Origin: Actinomycetota bacterium
GTDB taxonomy: Bacteria > Actinomycetota > Acidimicrobiia > Acidimicrobiales > JAJPHE01
NCBI GenBank assembly: GCA_021325435.1
Contig: JAJPHE010000126.1
Span: 1-64,000, forward strand
Direction of reading: 5' to 3'
DNA: 64,000 bases
The position numbers and the translations under genes are program-made. A model generated the notes under the pieces. The model saw only the letters and a list, made by a program, of their open reading frames with translations, had not been told where the DNA came from and did not search any database. This document shows, piece after piece, positions 26,307 through 35,415 of this stretch (the first letter of the stretch is position 1; each line of letters begins with the position of its first letter).

Positions 26307-27254
26307 CTACTGCTCCTCCGGTGCGCCGGCGGACGCCTCGGGCGTCGCCGTCTCGACTGGCGTGTCAGGAGCGCTCTGCCCCGGCGCCGATTCGGCCCCA
26401 CCCTCGGCGGCCGGGGCCTCACGGGTGGCGGCCAGACGGGCGGCGCGCTGCTGGGCCTCGGCGGCGGCCTGGCGGCGGGCCTCACGCTGGCGCTCGGCCC
26501 GGCGGGCCTCCTCCTCGGGGTCCGGCGGCGCCGGCGGCGGGCCGCCGGGGGCGATGGTCCCCCGTCGGGCGCCCATCATCCGGCCTTCCTCGACCGCGTC
26601 GGCGATCACCCGGCACATGAGAGTGCCCGAGCGGATGGCGTCGTCGTTGCCCGGGATCACGTACTGGATCAGATCGGGGTCGCAGTTGGTGTCCACCACG
26701 GCGACGATCGGCACGCCGAGCTTGTTGGCCTCGGTGACCGCGATGTGCTCCTTCTTGGTGTCGATGATGAAGACAGCGTCGGGCAGGCGCGACATGTCGC
26801 GGATGCCGCCGAGGTTGCGCTCCAGCTTCTCCAGCTCGCGAGAGAGGATCAGCGCCTCCTTCTTCGGCATGGCCTCGAAGTCCCCCGCGGCCCTCATCCG
26901 CTCGTACTCCTGCATCTTCTTCACCCGGCCGCTGATGGTGGCGAAGTTGGTGAGCATGCCGCCGAGCCAGCGCTCGTTGATATATGGCATGCCGCAGCGC
27001 TGGGCGTGAGCGGCGATCGGGTCCTGGGTCTGCTTCTTGGTGCCGACGAACAGGACCGTGCCTCCGTCGGCCACCAGGTCACGGACGAAGGTGTAGGCGA
27101 CCTCGATCCGCCGCAGGGTCTGGTTGAGGTCGATGATGTAGATGCCGTTGCGCTCGCCGAAGATGAACCGCTTCATCTTCGGGTTCCAGCGCCGGGTCTG
27201 GTGGCCGAAGTGGACCCCGGCCTCCAGCAGCTGCTTCATGGTCACGACAGCCAT
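26307..27254 (-). CDS. rpsB: Small ribosomal subunit protein S2 with C-terminal extension
   Basis: S2 binds the 30S platform near S1. The first 230 residues follow the family: [21 protein letters not shown], the FVGTKKQ and [12 protein letters not shown] motifs, VDTNCDP and PGNDDAIRS. After residue 235 an extension of about 80 residues rich in Ala, Glu and Arg follows, starting with a short Pro-rich link ([11 protein letters not shown]). Such tails occur in other Actinobacteria but are absent in E. coli. Start is ATG 27252-27254. Confidence 0.97.
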   Translation of the reverse strand: MAVVTMKQLLEAGVHFGHQTRRWNPKMKRFIFGERNGIYIIDLNQTLRRIEVAYTFVRDLVADGGTVLFVGTKKQTQDPIAAHAQRCGMPYINERWLGGMLTNFATISGRVKKMQEYERMRAAGDFEAMPKKEALILSRELEKLERNLGGIRDMSRLPDAVFIIDTKKEHIAVTEANKLGVPIVAVVDTNCDPDLIQYVIPGNDDAIRSGTLMCRVIADAVEEGRMMGARRGTIAPGGPPPAPPDPEEEARRAERQREARRQAAAEAQQRAARLAATREAPAAEGGAESAPGQSAPDTPVETATPEASAGAPEEQ

Positions 27255-27292
27255 GGTTTGTCTCCCATCGGTTGGTCTCGACCCGGGCGACG

Positions 27293-27351
27293 CGCCCCGC
27301 GGGGCGACCGTGGGTAGCTCGGGCAGGTGTGTGTGGCCGGCGGCGCCGGCC
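27293..27351 (-). promoter_or_regulatory. rpsB leader with two GC-rich hairpins
   Basis: The region between whiG and rpsB holds two inverted repeats: CGCCCC-GC-GGGGCG (27293-27306) and GGCCGGC-GGC-GCCGGCC (27335-27351). The second begins 14 bases after the whiG stop and could act as a whiG terminator, although no T-run follows. The first lies in the probable rpsB leader, where S2 feedback control is known in other bacteria. No clear promoter boxes are seen. Confidence 0.4.
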
Positions 27352-27364
27352 CGCCGAGTCTAGA

Positions 27365-28138
27365 TCAGGCCGGCTCTCGCTCGGCCTCGGCCAGGCGGGA
27401 CCGGAGCTGCAGGATGGCCTTGGTGTGGATCTGGCACACCCGGCTCTCGGTGACCCCCAGCACCTGGCCGATATCGGCCAGGGTGAGGCCTTCGTAGTAG
27501 TAGAGGGTCAGGACGATCTTCTCGCGGTCGCCCAGGCGGTTGATGGCCCCGGCGAGGATCTGCTTCATCTCCTCGACCTCGAAGGCGGCCACCGGGCCCT
27601 CGCCCCGATCGGCGATGGTGTCCCCGAGGGTGCTGCCCTCACCCTTGTCGCCGCCCGAGAGCATCTCGTCCAGGGCCACCAGGCCGACGAAGGAGACCTG
27701 GTTGTAGATCTCGTGCAGCTCCTTCTCGGCGATGCCCATCTCGGCGGCGATCTCGGCGTCGGTCGGCACCCGCATCAGGGTCGCCTCGAGCTTGCCCAGC
27801 GCCGTCTCCACCGCCCGGGCCTTGGCCCGTACCGACCGGGGCACCCAGTCGATGGAGCGCAGCTCGTCGATGATCGCCCCCTTGATGCGGGCGATGGCGT
27901 AGGTCTCGAACTTCACCTTGCGGGTCATGTCGAACTTCTCGATTGCGTCGATAAGCCCGAATATCCCGTAGCTGACCAGGTCGGACTGCTCGATGCTCTG
28001 GGGCAGACCAACCGCCACCCGGCCGGCCACGTACTTGACCAGCGGCGAGTAGTGCACGATCAGCCGGTCGCGGGCGTCGCGGGACGCCGAGCTCTTGTAC
28101 TGCTGCCAAAGCTCTTGTATTGCGTCGCTGGCGTCCAC
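27365..28138 (-). CDS. whiG: RNA polymerase sigma factor, WhiG/FliA type
   Basis: This 257-residue group-3 sigma factor has regions 2 ([13 protein letters not shown] through [20 protein letters not shown]), 3 ([14 protein letters not shown]) and 4 ([22 protein letters not shown] helix-turn-helix). It matches WhiG of Streptomyces, which starts sporulation, and FliA for motility. No flagellar or whi target is visible nearby, so the regulon is unknown. It starts with GTG 7 bases after xerC and precedes rpsB on the same strand, an arrangement found in many Actinobacteria. Confidence 0.93.
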   Translation of the reverse strand: MDASDAIQELWQQYKSSASRDARDRLIVHYSPLVKYVAGRVAVGLPQSIEQSDLVSYGIFGLIDAIEKFDMTRKVKFETYAIARIKGAIIDELRSIDWVPRSVRAKARAVETALGKLEATLMRVPTDAEIAAEMGIAEKELHEIYNQVSFVGLVALDEMLSGGDKGEGSTLGDTIADRGEGPVAAFEVEEMKQILAGAINRLGDREKIVLTLYYYEGLTLADIGQVLGVTESRVCQIHTKAILQLRSRLAEAEREPA

Positions 28139-28145
28139 GCAGTTC

Positions 28146-29045
28146 CTAGGCCCGCGGATGGCTGCGTTCGTATACGTGAAGCAGCCTTTCCTTGCTCACG
28201 TGAGTGTAGACCTGCGTCGTCTGCAGGCTGGCGTGGCCCAGCAGCTCCTGGACCGCCCGCAGGTCGGCGCCCCCGTCGAGCAGGTGGGTGGCGAACGTGT
28301 GGCGCAGGGCGTGGGGATGGGTGGGCGCCGCCGCCGCCCGGTCGAGGACGCGGCGGGCGTCGCGGGGACCGAGCCGCCTGCCCCGCGAGTTGAGGAAGGC
28401 AGCGTCGGCGGGGGTCTCGTCCCTGACGAAGTGGGACCGGCCGTGTCGCAACCACCGGTCGGTCGCCTCGGCCGCCGGCACGCTCATGGGAACCTGCCGC
28501 TGCTTGGACCCCTTCCCCCAGACCTTGACCAGCCGCCGCTTGAGATCGAGGTCGGCGGGCCGCAGCCCGCAAAGCTCGCTGACCCGCAGCCCGCTTCCGT
28601 ACAGCAACTCGAGTATCGCCTCGTCGCGCAGGGCCACCGCCGTCTGCCAGGGGTCCCCCGCGACGGCCGGGCGCCTCGCCGGTCCGTCGAGCAGATCCTC
28701 CAGCTCGGCCCGGCCCAGAACCCGGGGCAGCCGTCCCTCACCGCGGGGCGCCGACACCCCGACGGTGGGGTCGACGGCGAGGACCCCGGTCCGGACCAGC
28801 CAGTGGAAGTAACGGCGCAGGGAGGCGACCTTGCGGGCCACCGAGCGCCGGGCGTAGCGGCGGGTGCCGAGGAAGGCGAGGTAGCGGCGGACCAGCACCC
28901 GGGTCACGCCGGCCGGCTCCTCCACCCCCGCCCGCGCCGCCCACTCGGCGAACGATCGGAGGTCGGAGGTGTAGGCGGCGACCGTGGCCGGCGAGCTCGA
29001 CGTCAGCGACCGTGCGAACTCGTCGACCCTCCACACCAGGACCAC
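28146..29045 (-). CDS. xerC: Tyrosine recombinase XerC-like
   Basis: This 299-residue tyrosine recombinase is probably XerC, which with XerD resolves chromosome dimers at dif. The N-terminal SAM-like DNA-binding domain is followed by the catalytic domain. Its arginine lies in [16 protein letters not shown] and LGHAS supply HxxR and H, and the tyrosine nucleophile is in QTTQVYTH near residue 281. All catalytic residues are present. It lies between dprA and whiG among housekeeping genes with no attachment site nearby, which argues against an integrase of a mobile element. Confidence 0.92.
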   Translation of the reverse strand: MVLVWRVDEFARSLTSSSPATVAAYTSDLRSFAEWAARAGVEEPAGVTRVLVRRYLAFLGTRRYARRSVARKVASLRRYFHWLVRTGVLAVDPTVGVSAPRGEGRLPRVLGRAELEDLLDGPARRPAVAGDPWQTAVALRDEAILELLYGSGLRVSELCGLRPADLDLKRRLVKVWGKGSKQRQVPMSVPAAEATDRWLRHGRSHFVRDETPADAAFLNSRGRRLGPRDARRVLDRAAAAPTHPHALRHTFATHLLDGGADLRAVQELLGHASLQTTQVYTHVSKERLLHVYERSHPRA

Positions 29046-29076
29046 CGTACGGGACGCCGCCCCGGCCGGCGGCGAC

Positions 29077-30189
29077 CTACCGCCGCTCCCACCAGCCCGC
29101 GCCCCGCAGGACCCGCCCGGCCGCCTCGAGCCGACCGAGGGCGGCCGCCGCCTCCACCGGGTTCATGCCGGTTCGCCCGAGGACGGTCTCGAACATGGTG
29201 GGGGTGGGGTCCACCGCCCACAGGACCCGGTCGTCGCCGGTCGGCTCCGGTTCCTCCTCAGGGTCGGGGGCCGGCGGCGCCGGGCGTTCGAGGGCGATGC
29301 GGGCCAGCATGTCCTCCACGTCGCGCGCCGGCGCGCACCCGTCGACCAACAGGGCGTTGCACCCTTCCGACGCCGGGCTGGTCACCGGCCCGGGCACGGC
29401 CATCACCGGCTTGCCCCGGGCGATGGCGGCCTCGACCGTGTGCATCGAGCCGCCAACCCGGTGCGACTCGACCACCACCACCACGTCGCCCAGGGAGGCC
29501 AGGATGCGGTTCCGCTCCGGGAACCTCCAGGCGGTGGGCGCCGCCCCCAAGGGAGCCTCGCTGAGCATCACGCCCGTGCGCGTCACCGCTCGCCAGAGGC
29601 CGGCGTTGCCCGCCGGGTAGGGGACGTCGATGCCACTTCCGCCCACGCCGGCGGGCGGACCGGCCTCGGCCGAGAGGGCTCCGCCGTGGGCGGCGGCATC
29701 GATGCCAGCTGCCAACCCCGAGACGACCACCACGCCGGCGGCGGCCAGGCCCCGACCGAGCGTCCAGGCCACCTCAGCGCCGTACCCGGTGCAGCGGCGG
29801 GTCCCCACGACCGTGGCGGTCGGCCCTTCGAGGACCGACACGTCCCCTGCCGCGAACAACACCGCGGGAGCGTGGGCGTCACCGGCGAGCCGGGCCGGAT
29901 AGCCCTCGGCCCCGCGCAACAGCACGGTCACGCCCGCGGCCGTGCAGCGACACCAGAGCTCGTCCACGTCCGTGGACCGGGCCGCCGCCCGCCAGTTGCT
30001 CTTGGCCGTGGCGGACAGTTTGTGCAGTGAGGTCAGCCGGTTCACCTGCCGATTGCTGACCAGGTCGGACCAGACCAGGGAGGGCGGGGAGCCATCGAGC
30101 AACAGCCGAAGGGTCCGGGGGTTCATCGACGGCAGACCGAGGAGGGCCGCCCCGTAGGCCTCCTCCGGCAGGTGCCCGACGCCGCTCAC
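29077..30189 (-). CDS. dprA: DNA-processing protein DprA
   Basis: DprA protects incoming single-stranded DNA and loads RecA during natural transformation. The 370-residue protein has an N-terminal SAM-like region, the Rossmann-like domain (VVGTRRCTGYG, VVSGLAAGIDAAAH, FPERNRILASLGDVVVVVE, KPVMAVPGPVTSPASEG) and a C-terminal winged-helix-like domain (GMNPVEAAAALGRLEAAGRV). The GTG start overlaps the comM stop by 4 bases. With comM it forms the usual competence-associated pair. Confidence 0.95.
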   Translation of the reverse strand: MSGVGHLPEEAYGAALLGLPSMNPRTLRLLLDGSPPSLVWSDLVSNRQVNRLTSLHKLSATAKSNWRAAARSTDVDELWCRCTAAGVTVLLRGAEGYPARLAGDAHAPAVLFAAGDVSVLEGPTATVVGTRRCTGYGAEVAWTLGRGLAAAGVVVVSGLAAGIDAAAHGGALSAEAGPPAGVGGSGIDVPYPAGNAGLWRAVTRTGVMLSEAPLGAAPTAWRFPERNRILASLGDVVVVVESHRVGGSMHTVEAAIARGKPVMAVPGPVTSPASEGCNALLVDGCAPARDVEDMLARIALERPAPPAPDPEEEPEPTGDDRVLWAVDPTPTMFETVLGRTGMNPVEAAAALGRLEAAGRVLRGAGWWERR

Positions 30190-31694
30190 CGCTCCCCCAT
30201 CAGCCGCCCGTAGGCGGCCCGCAGCTCGAGGGCGCCGGCGACGTGCTCGGCTCCCACCCGCTCGGCGGCGAATAGGTCGGCGATCGTTCGGGCGACCCTT
30301 CTCAGCCGGTGCAGCCCCCGGGCCGACAGCGACCCCCGCCGGAGCTGACCCTCGAGCGCCCGGGCGGCGTCAGGCTCCAGCGGGGCCACCCGGTCGAGAG
30401 CCGACGCCGGGATGAGGCCGTTGGCCATCACCCCCCGCTCCGCCGCTCGGGCCCTCGCCTCGGCCACCCGTTTGGCGACCACCTCGGTCCCGTCCCCGTC
30501 GGGGGGCCCGAGCAACTCGGCCGGCTCGGGCCGGGTCACCGCCACCCGCAGGTCGAACCGGTCCATGAGGGGCCCCGACAGCCGGCGGGCGTAACGCTTC
30601 CTCATCCCGTCGGTGCACCGGCAGTGCGAGGGGGTCTGGCCCTCGCCGCACGGGCACGGGTTGAGCGCGCCCACCAGCAGGAAGCGAGCCGGGAAGCTCG
30701 CCGACGCCGCCGCCCGGCACACCGTGACGGTTCCCTCCTCCAACGGCTGGCGCAGGCCATCGAGCACGGCCGGAGCGAACTCGGCCATCTCGTCGAGGAA
30801 CAGCACGCCGTTGGTGGCGGCGCTGACCTCGCCCGGCCGCATCGAAACCGTGCCACCGCCGATGAGCGAGGCGGCCGAGGCGCCGTGGTGCGGGGCCCGG
30901 AACGGGGGTCGGCTGACCAGGCCGGCCCGGGGCAGGGGAAGTCCGGCCGCCGAATGGATGCGGGAGGTCTCGAGGGCCTCCTGCTGGGTCAGCTCGGGCA
31001 GGAGCCCCGGCAGCCGACGGGCGAGCATCGTCTTGCCCGAGCCCGGGGGCCCGATGAGGAGCAGGTGGTGCCAGCCGGCGGCGGCCACCTCGAGGGCCCA
31101 TCGCCCCAGCCGCTGGCCTCGCACATCGGACAGGTCCGGGGCGTCCTCGTCCTCGGGGTCGGCCGGGCGGGCCGGCGGCTTGGGCCAGTCGCCCTGGCCG
31201 GTCAGGGCGTCGAACAGCTCGCGCAAGTTCCGGGCCGGGCGCACCTGGCAGCCGGCTACCAGCGACGCTTCGGGGAACGAGGCCCACGGCACCACGGCGG
31301 CGTCGACCGGCATGGCGGCCACCAGCGACATGGCTCCGGGCACCCGGCGCAGGCCGCCGTCAAGGCCGAGCTCCCCGACGAACCCGCATCGCGAGACGCA
31401 CTCCGGGGGCAGCTGGCCGATCGCCGCCAACAATCCGACGGCGATGGGGAGGTCGAGGCCGGACCCGGCCTTGCGCACCCCCGAGGGCGCCAGGTTGACC
31501 GTCACCCGCTTGACCGGCCAGGACAGGCCGCTCGACAGCAGAGCCGCCCTCACCCGGTCTCGCGACTCACGGCAGGCGGCATCGGGCAGGCCGACGACGG
31601 TGAAGCCGGGCAGGCCGTTGGAAACGTGGACCTCTACTCGGACCGGGGTTCCTTCGACCCCGTTCAGGATTGCCGAGAAGACGCTGGCGATCAT
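30186..31694 (-). CDS. comM: ComM/YifB-like AAA+ helicase (Mg-chelatase family)
   Basis: ComM is a hexameric AAA+ motor that extends branch migration in transformation. The 502-residue protein has the N-terminal Lon-like S5 domain (GLPGFTVVGLPDAACRESRDRV). Walker A is GPPGSGKTMLARRL near residue 217, Walker B is in FLDEMAEF, and a zinc-finger-like insertion holds CPCGE and HCRC. The C-terminal lid follows the family. It starts with ATG and precedes dprA on the same strand. Confidence 0.94.
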   Translation of the reverse strand: MIASVFSAILNGVEGTPVRVEVHVSNGLPGFTVVGLPDAACRESRDRVRAALLSSGLSWPVKRVTVNLAPSGVRKAGSGLDLPIAVGLLAAIGQLPPECVSRCGFVGELGLDGGLRRVPGAMSLVAAMPVDAAVVPWASFPEASLVAGCQVRPARNLRELFDALTGQGDWPKPPARPADPEDEDAPDLSDVRGQRLGRWALEVAAAGWHHLLLIGPPGSGKTMLARRLPGLLPELTQQEALETSRIHSAAGLPLPRAGLVSRPPFRAPHHGASAASLIGGGTVSMRPGEVSAATNGVLFLDEMAEFAPAVLDGLRQPLEEGTVTVCRAAASASFPARFLLVGALNPCPCGEGQTPSHCRCTDGMRKRYARRLSGPLMDRFDLRVAVTRPEPAELLGPPDGDGTEVVAKRVAEARARAAERGVMANGLIPASALDRVAPLEPDAARALEGQLRRGSLSARGLHRLRRVARTIADLFAAERVGAEHVAGALELRAAYGRLMGER

Positions 31695-31789
31695 GGGACT
31701 CCTCCCGCGACGAAACGGACTTACTTGGGGAGGAGGCGCCCTTCTCCGAGGCTTGCCCTCAGCCTACGGAGGGGCTGTGACAGCGAGGC

Positions 31790-32560
31790 TCAGCGGCCCT
31801 GATAGCGAGGCTCCCGCTTCTCGATGAAGGCGGTCATGGCCTCGGTCGTGTCGGCGGTGGTGAAGTTGACCGCCTGGCAGCGGGCCTCGTTCTCCAGCGC
31901 CTCGTCCATCGACACGGAGAACGAGCCGTTGAGCAGCGTCTTGGTCATCGACAGCGCCAGGGGCGGCCCGGCGGCCAGCCGGCGGGCCCAGTCAGCGACG
32001 AACTCGTCGATCTCGCCGCTGGCCACGACCCGGTTCACGAGGCCGAGCTCGGCGGCCTGCTCGGCCGAGAGGATGTCGGCGAAGAAGGCCAGCTCCTTGG
32101 CCCGGTGCAGGCCGATGAGCCGGGGCAGGACCCACGACCCGCCGAAGTCGATGGTCAGGCCCCGGCGAGCGAAGATCTCGCTGAATCGAGCCTGCTCTGA
32201 AGCGACCACCAGGTCGCATCCCAGCGCCAGGTTGCAGCCGGCGCCGGCGGCCACGCCCGTCACCTTGGCGATGGTGGGCTTGGGCACCCGGTGCAACGCC
32301 AGGGCCACGTCGGCGACGTGGCGCATCCGCACCAGCTGGTGGCTGCTGGTCGCCCGGGGGTCGGTGAGGTCGGCGCCCGAGCAGAAGGCCCCGCCGGCTC
32401 CGGTCACCACCACCACCCGGTCGTCGGTGCGGTCGGCCACCTCCTCGAAGGTCTCGAGCAGGTCGTCCCACATCTGGGTGTTGATGGCGTTCTTCTTGTC
32501 GGGCCGGTTGAGCGTGACCGTCACCACGCCCTGGTCCCGCTCGACCAGCAGGGTCTCCAT
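31790..32560 (-). CDS. Enoyl-CoA hydratase/isomerase family protein
   Basis: This 256-residue crotonase-fold enzyme has the oxyanion-hole segments GAGGAFCSGADL (about residues 52-63) and GVAAGAGCNLALGCDLVVA (about 100-118). The second glutamate of classical hydratases near residue 134-144 is replaced by a RRGLTIDFGGSWVLPRL stretch typical of many family members of uncertain reaction. It may hydrate enoyl-CoA or act as an isomerase in fatty-acid breakdown. It has its own long upstream region (32561-32814) and is followed by comM after 95 bases, so it is probably its own unit. Confidence 0.88.
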   Translation of the reverse strand: METLLVERDQGVVTVTLNRPDKKNAINTQMWDDLLETFEEVADRTDDRVVVVTGAGGAFCSGADLTDPRATSSHQLVRMRHVADVALALHRVPKPTIAKVTGVAAGAGCNLALGCDLVVASEQARFSEIFARRGLTIDFGGSWVLPRLIGLHRAKELAFFADILSAEQAAELGLVNRVVASGEIDEFVADWARRLAAGPPLALSMTKTLLNGSFSVSMDEALENEARCQAVNFTTADTTEAMTAFIEKREPRYQGR

Positions 32561-32640
32561 GGTGCGGACCTTATCCAGGCCCGTTGGCGCGAGCCGCTGG
32601 CCGGGCTTGCGTCACGGACCGTCGCCGGCGTTTATCGCCG

Positions 32641-32760
32641 ATGGACCGGAGGGGCGGGCGGGCTGAAAAAAACAGTGTCCCGAATCCGGACAAACGTGTC
32701 GACCACGCCACCACCTTTGCCAATGATGGTTGACACAATTTTTTTGACGCGCGCCGGGAG
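32641..32760. promoter_or_regulatory. AT-rich intergenic region with repeats, function unknown
   Basis: The gap between yraN and the enoyl-CoA hydratase gene holds two A/T tracts (32665-32671 and 32739-32746), a TGTCC-N7-GGACA inverted repeat (32676-32692) and a plus-strand TTGACA (32730-32735). Base composition differs from all neighbours. It probably contains the hydratase promoter and a TetR-like operator. No -10 partner is convincing and no small ORF in it looks coding. Confidence 0.4.
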
Positions 32761-32814
32761 CCCGTCCGTCAACGCATGTTCACGCAAGTGACGGGCGGCG
32801 GAGGCGCCGAGAGC

Positions 32815-33168
32815 TCAGAAGGCGTTCTCGACCACTTCCACCTGCCCGCCCAACACCGCGGCGACGTCGAAGCGGATCGGGCCGGGCCCGGAGCCCCCGG
32901 CCTGCTCGAGCCACGTGGCGGCCAGGCGCCGCAGGCGGGCCTGCTTGGTCGGCGTCACCGCCTCCAGCGGAGATCCGAAGGCGTCGGAGGTGCGGGCCTT
33001 GACCTCGCAGAAGACCAGTAGCCGGCCGCGGCGGGCGATGAGGTCTATCTCGCCGTGACGGCAACGCCAGTTCCGGGCGACCACCTCGTAGCCGTGCTCC
33101 TGGTACCAGCCGGCGGCGGCCTCTTCTCCCGCCGACCAGACCGACCGGCGACCGGAGGCACCGGTCAA
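32815..33168 (-). CDS. yraN: YraN/UPF0102 nuclease-fold protein
   Basis: This 117-residue member of UPF0102 has a restriction-endonuclease-like fold with the expected metal-binding pattern: WRCRHGEIDLIA and VFCEVKAR (E, D, ExK). Its role is unsettled; homologues sit near comM, dprA, rnhB and lepB, as here. It begins with TTG (33166-33168), 2 bases before the DUF2469 stop. Length is normal. Confidence 0.9.
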   Translation of the reverse strand: MTGASGRRSVWSAGEEAAAGWYQEHGYEVVARNWRCRHGEIDLIARRGRLLVFCEVKARTSDAFGSPLEAVTPTKQARLRRLAATWLEQAGGSGPGPIRFDVAAVLGGQVEVVENAF

Positions 33169-33170
33169 GC

Positions 33171-33464
33171 TCAGAGGTCCTTTTCGGGGATCTCCTCGAC
33201 GTTGACGTCCTTGAAGGTGACTACCTTCACGGAGGAGACGAAGCGGGCGGGCCGGTACATGTCCCAGACCCAGGCGTCGCGCAGCTCGATCTCGAAGTAC
33301 GTCCGGCCACCCTCGTTGCGGGGGTCCATCCGGACCTCGTTGGCGAGGTAGAAGCGCCTCTCGGTCTCGACGACGTACTTGAACATCGGGAGGACGGCTC
33401 GATACTCCTGATAGAGCTGGAGCTCGATCTCCGTCTCGTACCGCTCGAGGTCCTCAGCGCTCAT
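33171..33464 (-). CDS. DUF2469 protein
   Basis: This 97-residue protein belongs to a family almost restricted to Actinobacteria, found between lepB/rnhB and yraN. The characteristic LFKYVVETERRF-like segment (here MFKYVVETERRFYLANEV) and AWVWDMYRPARFV are present. No function is known. The ATG at 33462-33464 gives the family's normal N-terminus SAEDLERYE; an open frame continues upstream but does not resemble the family. It is a useful lineage marker. Confidence 0.92.
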   Translation of the reverse strand: MSAEDLERYETEIELQLYQEYRAVLPMFKYVVETERRFYLANEVRMDPRNEGGRTYFEIELRDAWVWDMYRPARFVSSVKVVTFKDVNVEEIPEKDL

Positions 33465-33568
33465 GAGTACCCACCTCGTCCACTGTAGGGCCCGGGGCCA
33501 GGCCTCGTCGTCAACGCTCGGCCCGGCCGAGCCGCCCCGATCGGGCCGCCGGCGGGCGTCGCACCAGG

Positions 33569-34270
33569 TCAGAGGAACGACGCATCGTGGGGCGGCCACA
33601 CCCGGAAGTCCGCCCGGCCGACCACGGACGACTGGGTGATGGCGCCCTCCGGGAAGCAGCGGCTGTCGCAGGAGTCGCCCCGGTTGTCCCCCAGCACCCA
33701 CAGATGGCCGGCGGGCACCACCACCGGGCCGAAGTCGCTGGTCAGCACCTGGGGGGCGAGGTAGGGCTCGACCAGCAGGTGGCCGTTGACGTACACGTGG
33801 CCGCCCCGGGCCTCGACCGTGTCACCCGGAAGGCCGATCACCCGCTTGATGTAGTCCTCGGTGGAGGGGGTCACCACGCCCACCGCCTCGCCGGCGTCGC
33901 GGATCCAGCGCACCACGAGGGGCAGGGGCCGGGGCTGGACCGGCTGCTGGCTCGGCGGAGCCCGGAACACGATGATGTCGCCCCGCCGGGGGGCGTGCAG
34001 GTCGTAGGCGATCTTGGACACGACGACCCGGTCGTTGATCATGAGCTGGGGGATCATCGACCCCGACGGGATGTAGAAGGCCTGGGCGATGAAGGTCTTC
34101 ACCAGCACGGCGATCACCACGGCGATGGCCAGCAGGGTGAGGCCCTCGCGCGCCACGGCGGTGCCCGAGGTCTCGGTGAGCGAGCCCTCGGTGCCGGGGA
34201 GGGGGGGGAGGCCGGGCTCGTGAGGCGGCCGCCGGCGCCGGCCGGTCACCGTCCCGGCGAGGGGGGGCAA
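33569..34270 (-). CDS. lepB: Signal peptidase I
   Basis: Type I signal peptidase removes signal peptides of secreted proteins. The 233-residue protein has an N-terminal Pro/Arg-rich cytoplasmic arm, one membrane helix (LTLLAIAVVIAVLVKTFIAQ), the catalytic serine in PSGSM and the lysine in KRVIGLPGD. The conserved GDNRGDSCDSR box is also present. A TTG at 34270 is used as the start; GTG at 34249 is possible, and neither has a good ribosome site. It follows rplS by 11 bases, the usual actinobacterial order. Confidence 0.94.
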   Translation of the reverse strand: MPPLAGTVTGRRRRPPHEPGLPPLPGTEGSLTETSGTAVAREGLTLLAIAVVIAVLVKTFIAQAFYIPSGSMIPQLMINDRVVVSKIAYDLHAPRRGDIIVFRAPPSQQPVQPRPLPLVVRWIRDAGEAVGVVTPSTEDYIKRVIGLPGDTVEARGGHVYVNGHLLVEPYLAPQVLTSDFGPVVVPAGHLWVLGDNRGDSCDSRCFPEGAITQSSVVGRADFRVWPPHDASFL

Positions 34271-34281
34271 CCGGGTGGCGG

Positions 34282-34632
34282 TCAGCGGACCTGGCGCTTC
34301 TCTTTGATCTTGGCCGCCTTGCCGATCCGGTCGCGCAGGTAATACAGCTTCGCCCGCCGCACGTCGCCCACGGTCACCGGCTCGATCTTGGCGATGATCG
34401 GCGAATGGACGGGGAAGGTCCGCTCCACGCCCACCCCGAAGCTGACCTTGCGGACGGTGAAGGTCTCGCGCACGCCTGAGCCCTGGCGGCGGATGACCGC
34501 CCCCTGGAACACCTGGATCCGCTCGCGGTTTCCCTCGACCACCCTGACGTGCACCTTCAGGGTGTCGCCGGGGCCGAATTCCGGGATGTCCTCACGCAGG
34601 CTGTCGCGGTCGACGAGGTCGGTCGGGTTCAT
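34282..34632 (-). CDS. rplS: Large ribosomal subunit protein L19
   Basis: L19 lies at the 30S-50S interface. The 116-residue protein shows [22 protein letters not shown] (split across the first strands), the [13 protein letters not shown] signature and the basic C-terminal [11 protein letters not shown]. Start ATG at 34630-34632 overlaps the trmD stop (ATGA). Length is normal. Confidence 0.98.
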   Translation of the reverse strand: MNPTDLVDRDSLREDIPEFGPGDTLKVHVRVVEGNRERIQVFQGAVIRRQGSGVRETFTVRKVSFGVGVERTFPVHSPIIAKIEPVTVGDVRRAKLYYLRDRIGKAAKIKEKRQVR

Positions 34633-35405
34633 GGCGCGGAAGGCTCCTCGGAGTCGCCAGGGAGAAGCTCAGAATAGCCGTGCTCGGAGAGCAGCCGCAC
34701 CTCGTCATCTCGCAGCCCGCCTCGGGCGGCGATGAGGTCGGGGCGCCGGCGGAGGGTGAGGGCCAGGGCCTGCGCCTTGCGCCAGCGCTCCACCTTGCCG
34801 TGGTCTCCCGAGCGGAGGATCTCGGGGACCTCCCAGCCCCGGAAGTCGGCGGGGCGGGTGTAGTGGGGGTACTCGAGCAGGCCGTCGGAGAAGCTCTCCT
34901 CCTCGGCCGACGCCTCGTTGCCCATGACCCCGGGGACGAGCCGGGCCACGGCCTCGACCACGACCACCGCGGCCGCCTCCCCGCCGGCCAGGACGTAGTC
35001 GCCGACCGAGAGCTCCTCGTCGACGAGGTGGTCGACGATCCGGTGGTCCACCCCCTCGTAGCGTCCGCAGAGCACGGAGAAGCCGCCCGACCGGCTCGAG
35101 CGCAGACCGGCCAGCCGTTGGGCCTCGGCCTGGTCGAAACGGCGGCCGGCGGGGCTCATGAGGATCAGCGGCCGGGGCGGGTCGACCCGCTCCACGGTGG
35201 CGAACACCGGCTCGGGGGCCAGCACCATGCCGGCCCCTCCTCCGAAGGGGGAGTCGTCCACCGAGCGGTGCGGGTCGACGGCGGCCGAGCGCAGGTCGTG
35301 GACCCGCAGGTCGAGCAACCCTTGGCGGCGGGCCTTGCCGATCAGGCTGTGGCCGAGCCACGCCTCCACCATGTCGGGGAAGACGGTGATGACGTCGATG
35401 CGCAC
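34629..35405 (-). CDS. trmD: tRNA (guanine-N1)-methyltransferase
   Basis: TrmD methylates G37 next to the anticodon and prevents frameshifting. From the GTG at 35403-35405 the protein has 258 residues and opens with [11 protein letters not shown]. The trefoil-knot SAM site is formed by [23 protein letters not shown] and [12 protein letters not shown] longer upstream frame is a shadow of rimM. It lies between rimM and rplS, as in most bacteria. Confidence 0.97.
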   Translation of the reverse strand: MRIDVITVFPDMVEAWLGHSLIGKARRQGLLDLRVHDLRSAAVDPHRSVDDSPFGGGAGMVLAPEPVFATVERVDPPRPLILMSPAGRRFDQAEAQRLAGLRSSRSGGFSVLCGRYEGVDHRIVDHLVDEELSVGDYVLAGGEAAAVVVVEAVARLVPGVMGNEASAEEESFSDGLLEYPHYTRPADFRGWEVPEILRSGDHGKVERWRKAQALALTLRRRPDLIAARGGLRDDEVRLLSEHGYSELLPGDSEEPSAP

Positions 35406-35415
35406 GGCGTCACCC

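Noticed and set aside
28146-29045. Tyrosine recombinase as the integrase of a mobile element
   Set aside because: It sits in a conserved dprA-xerC-whiG context, has no attachment-site repeats nearby, and is best explained as XerC.
32776-33021. Plus-strand open frame of 81 codons downstream of a TTGACA
   Set aside because: It is the complement of yraN with no -10 box and no ribosome site.
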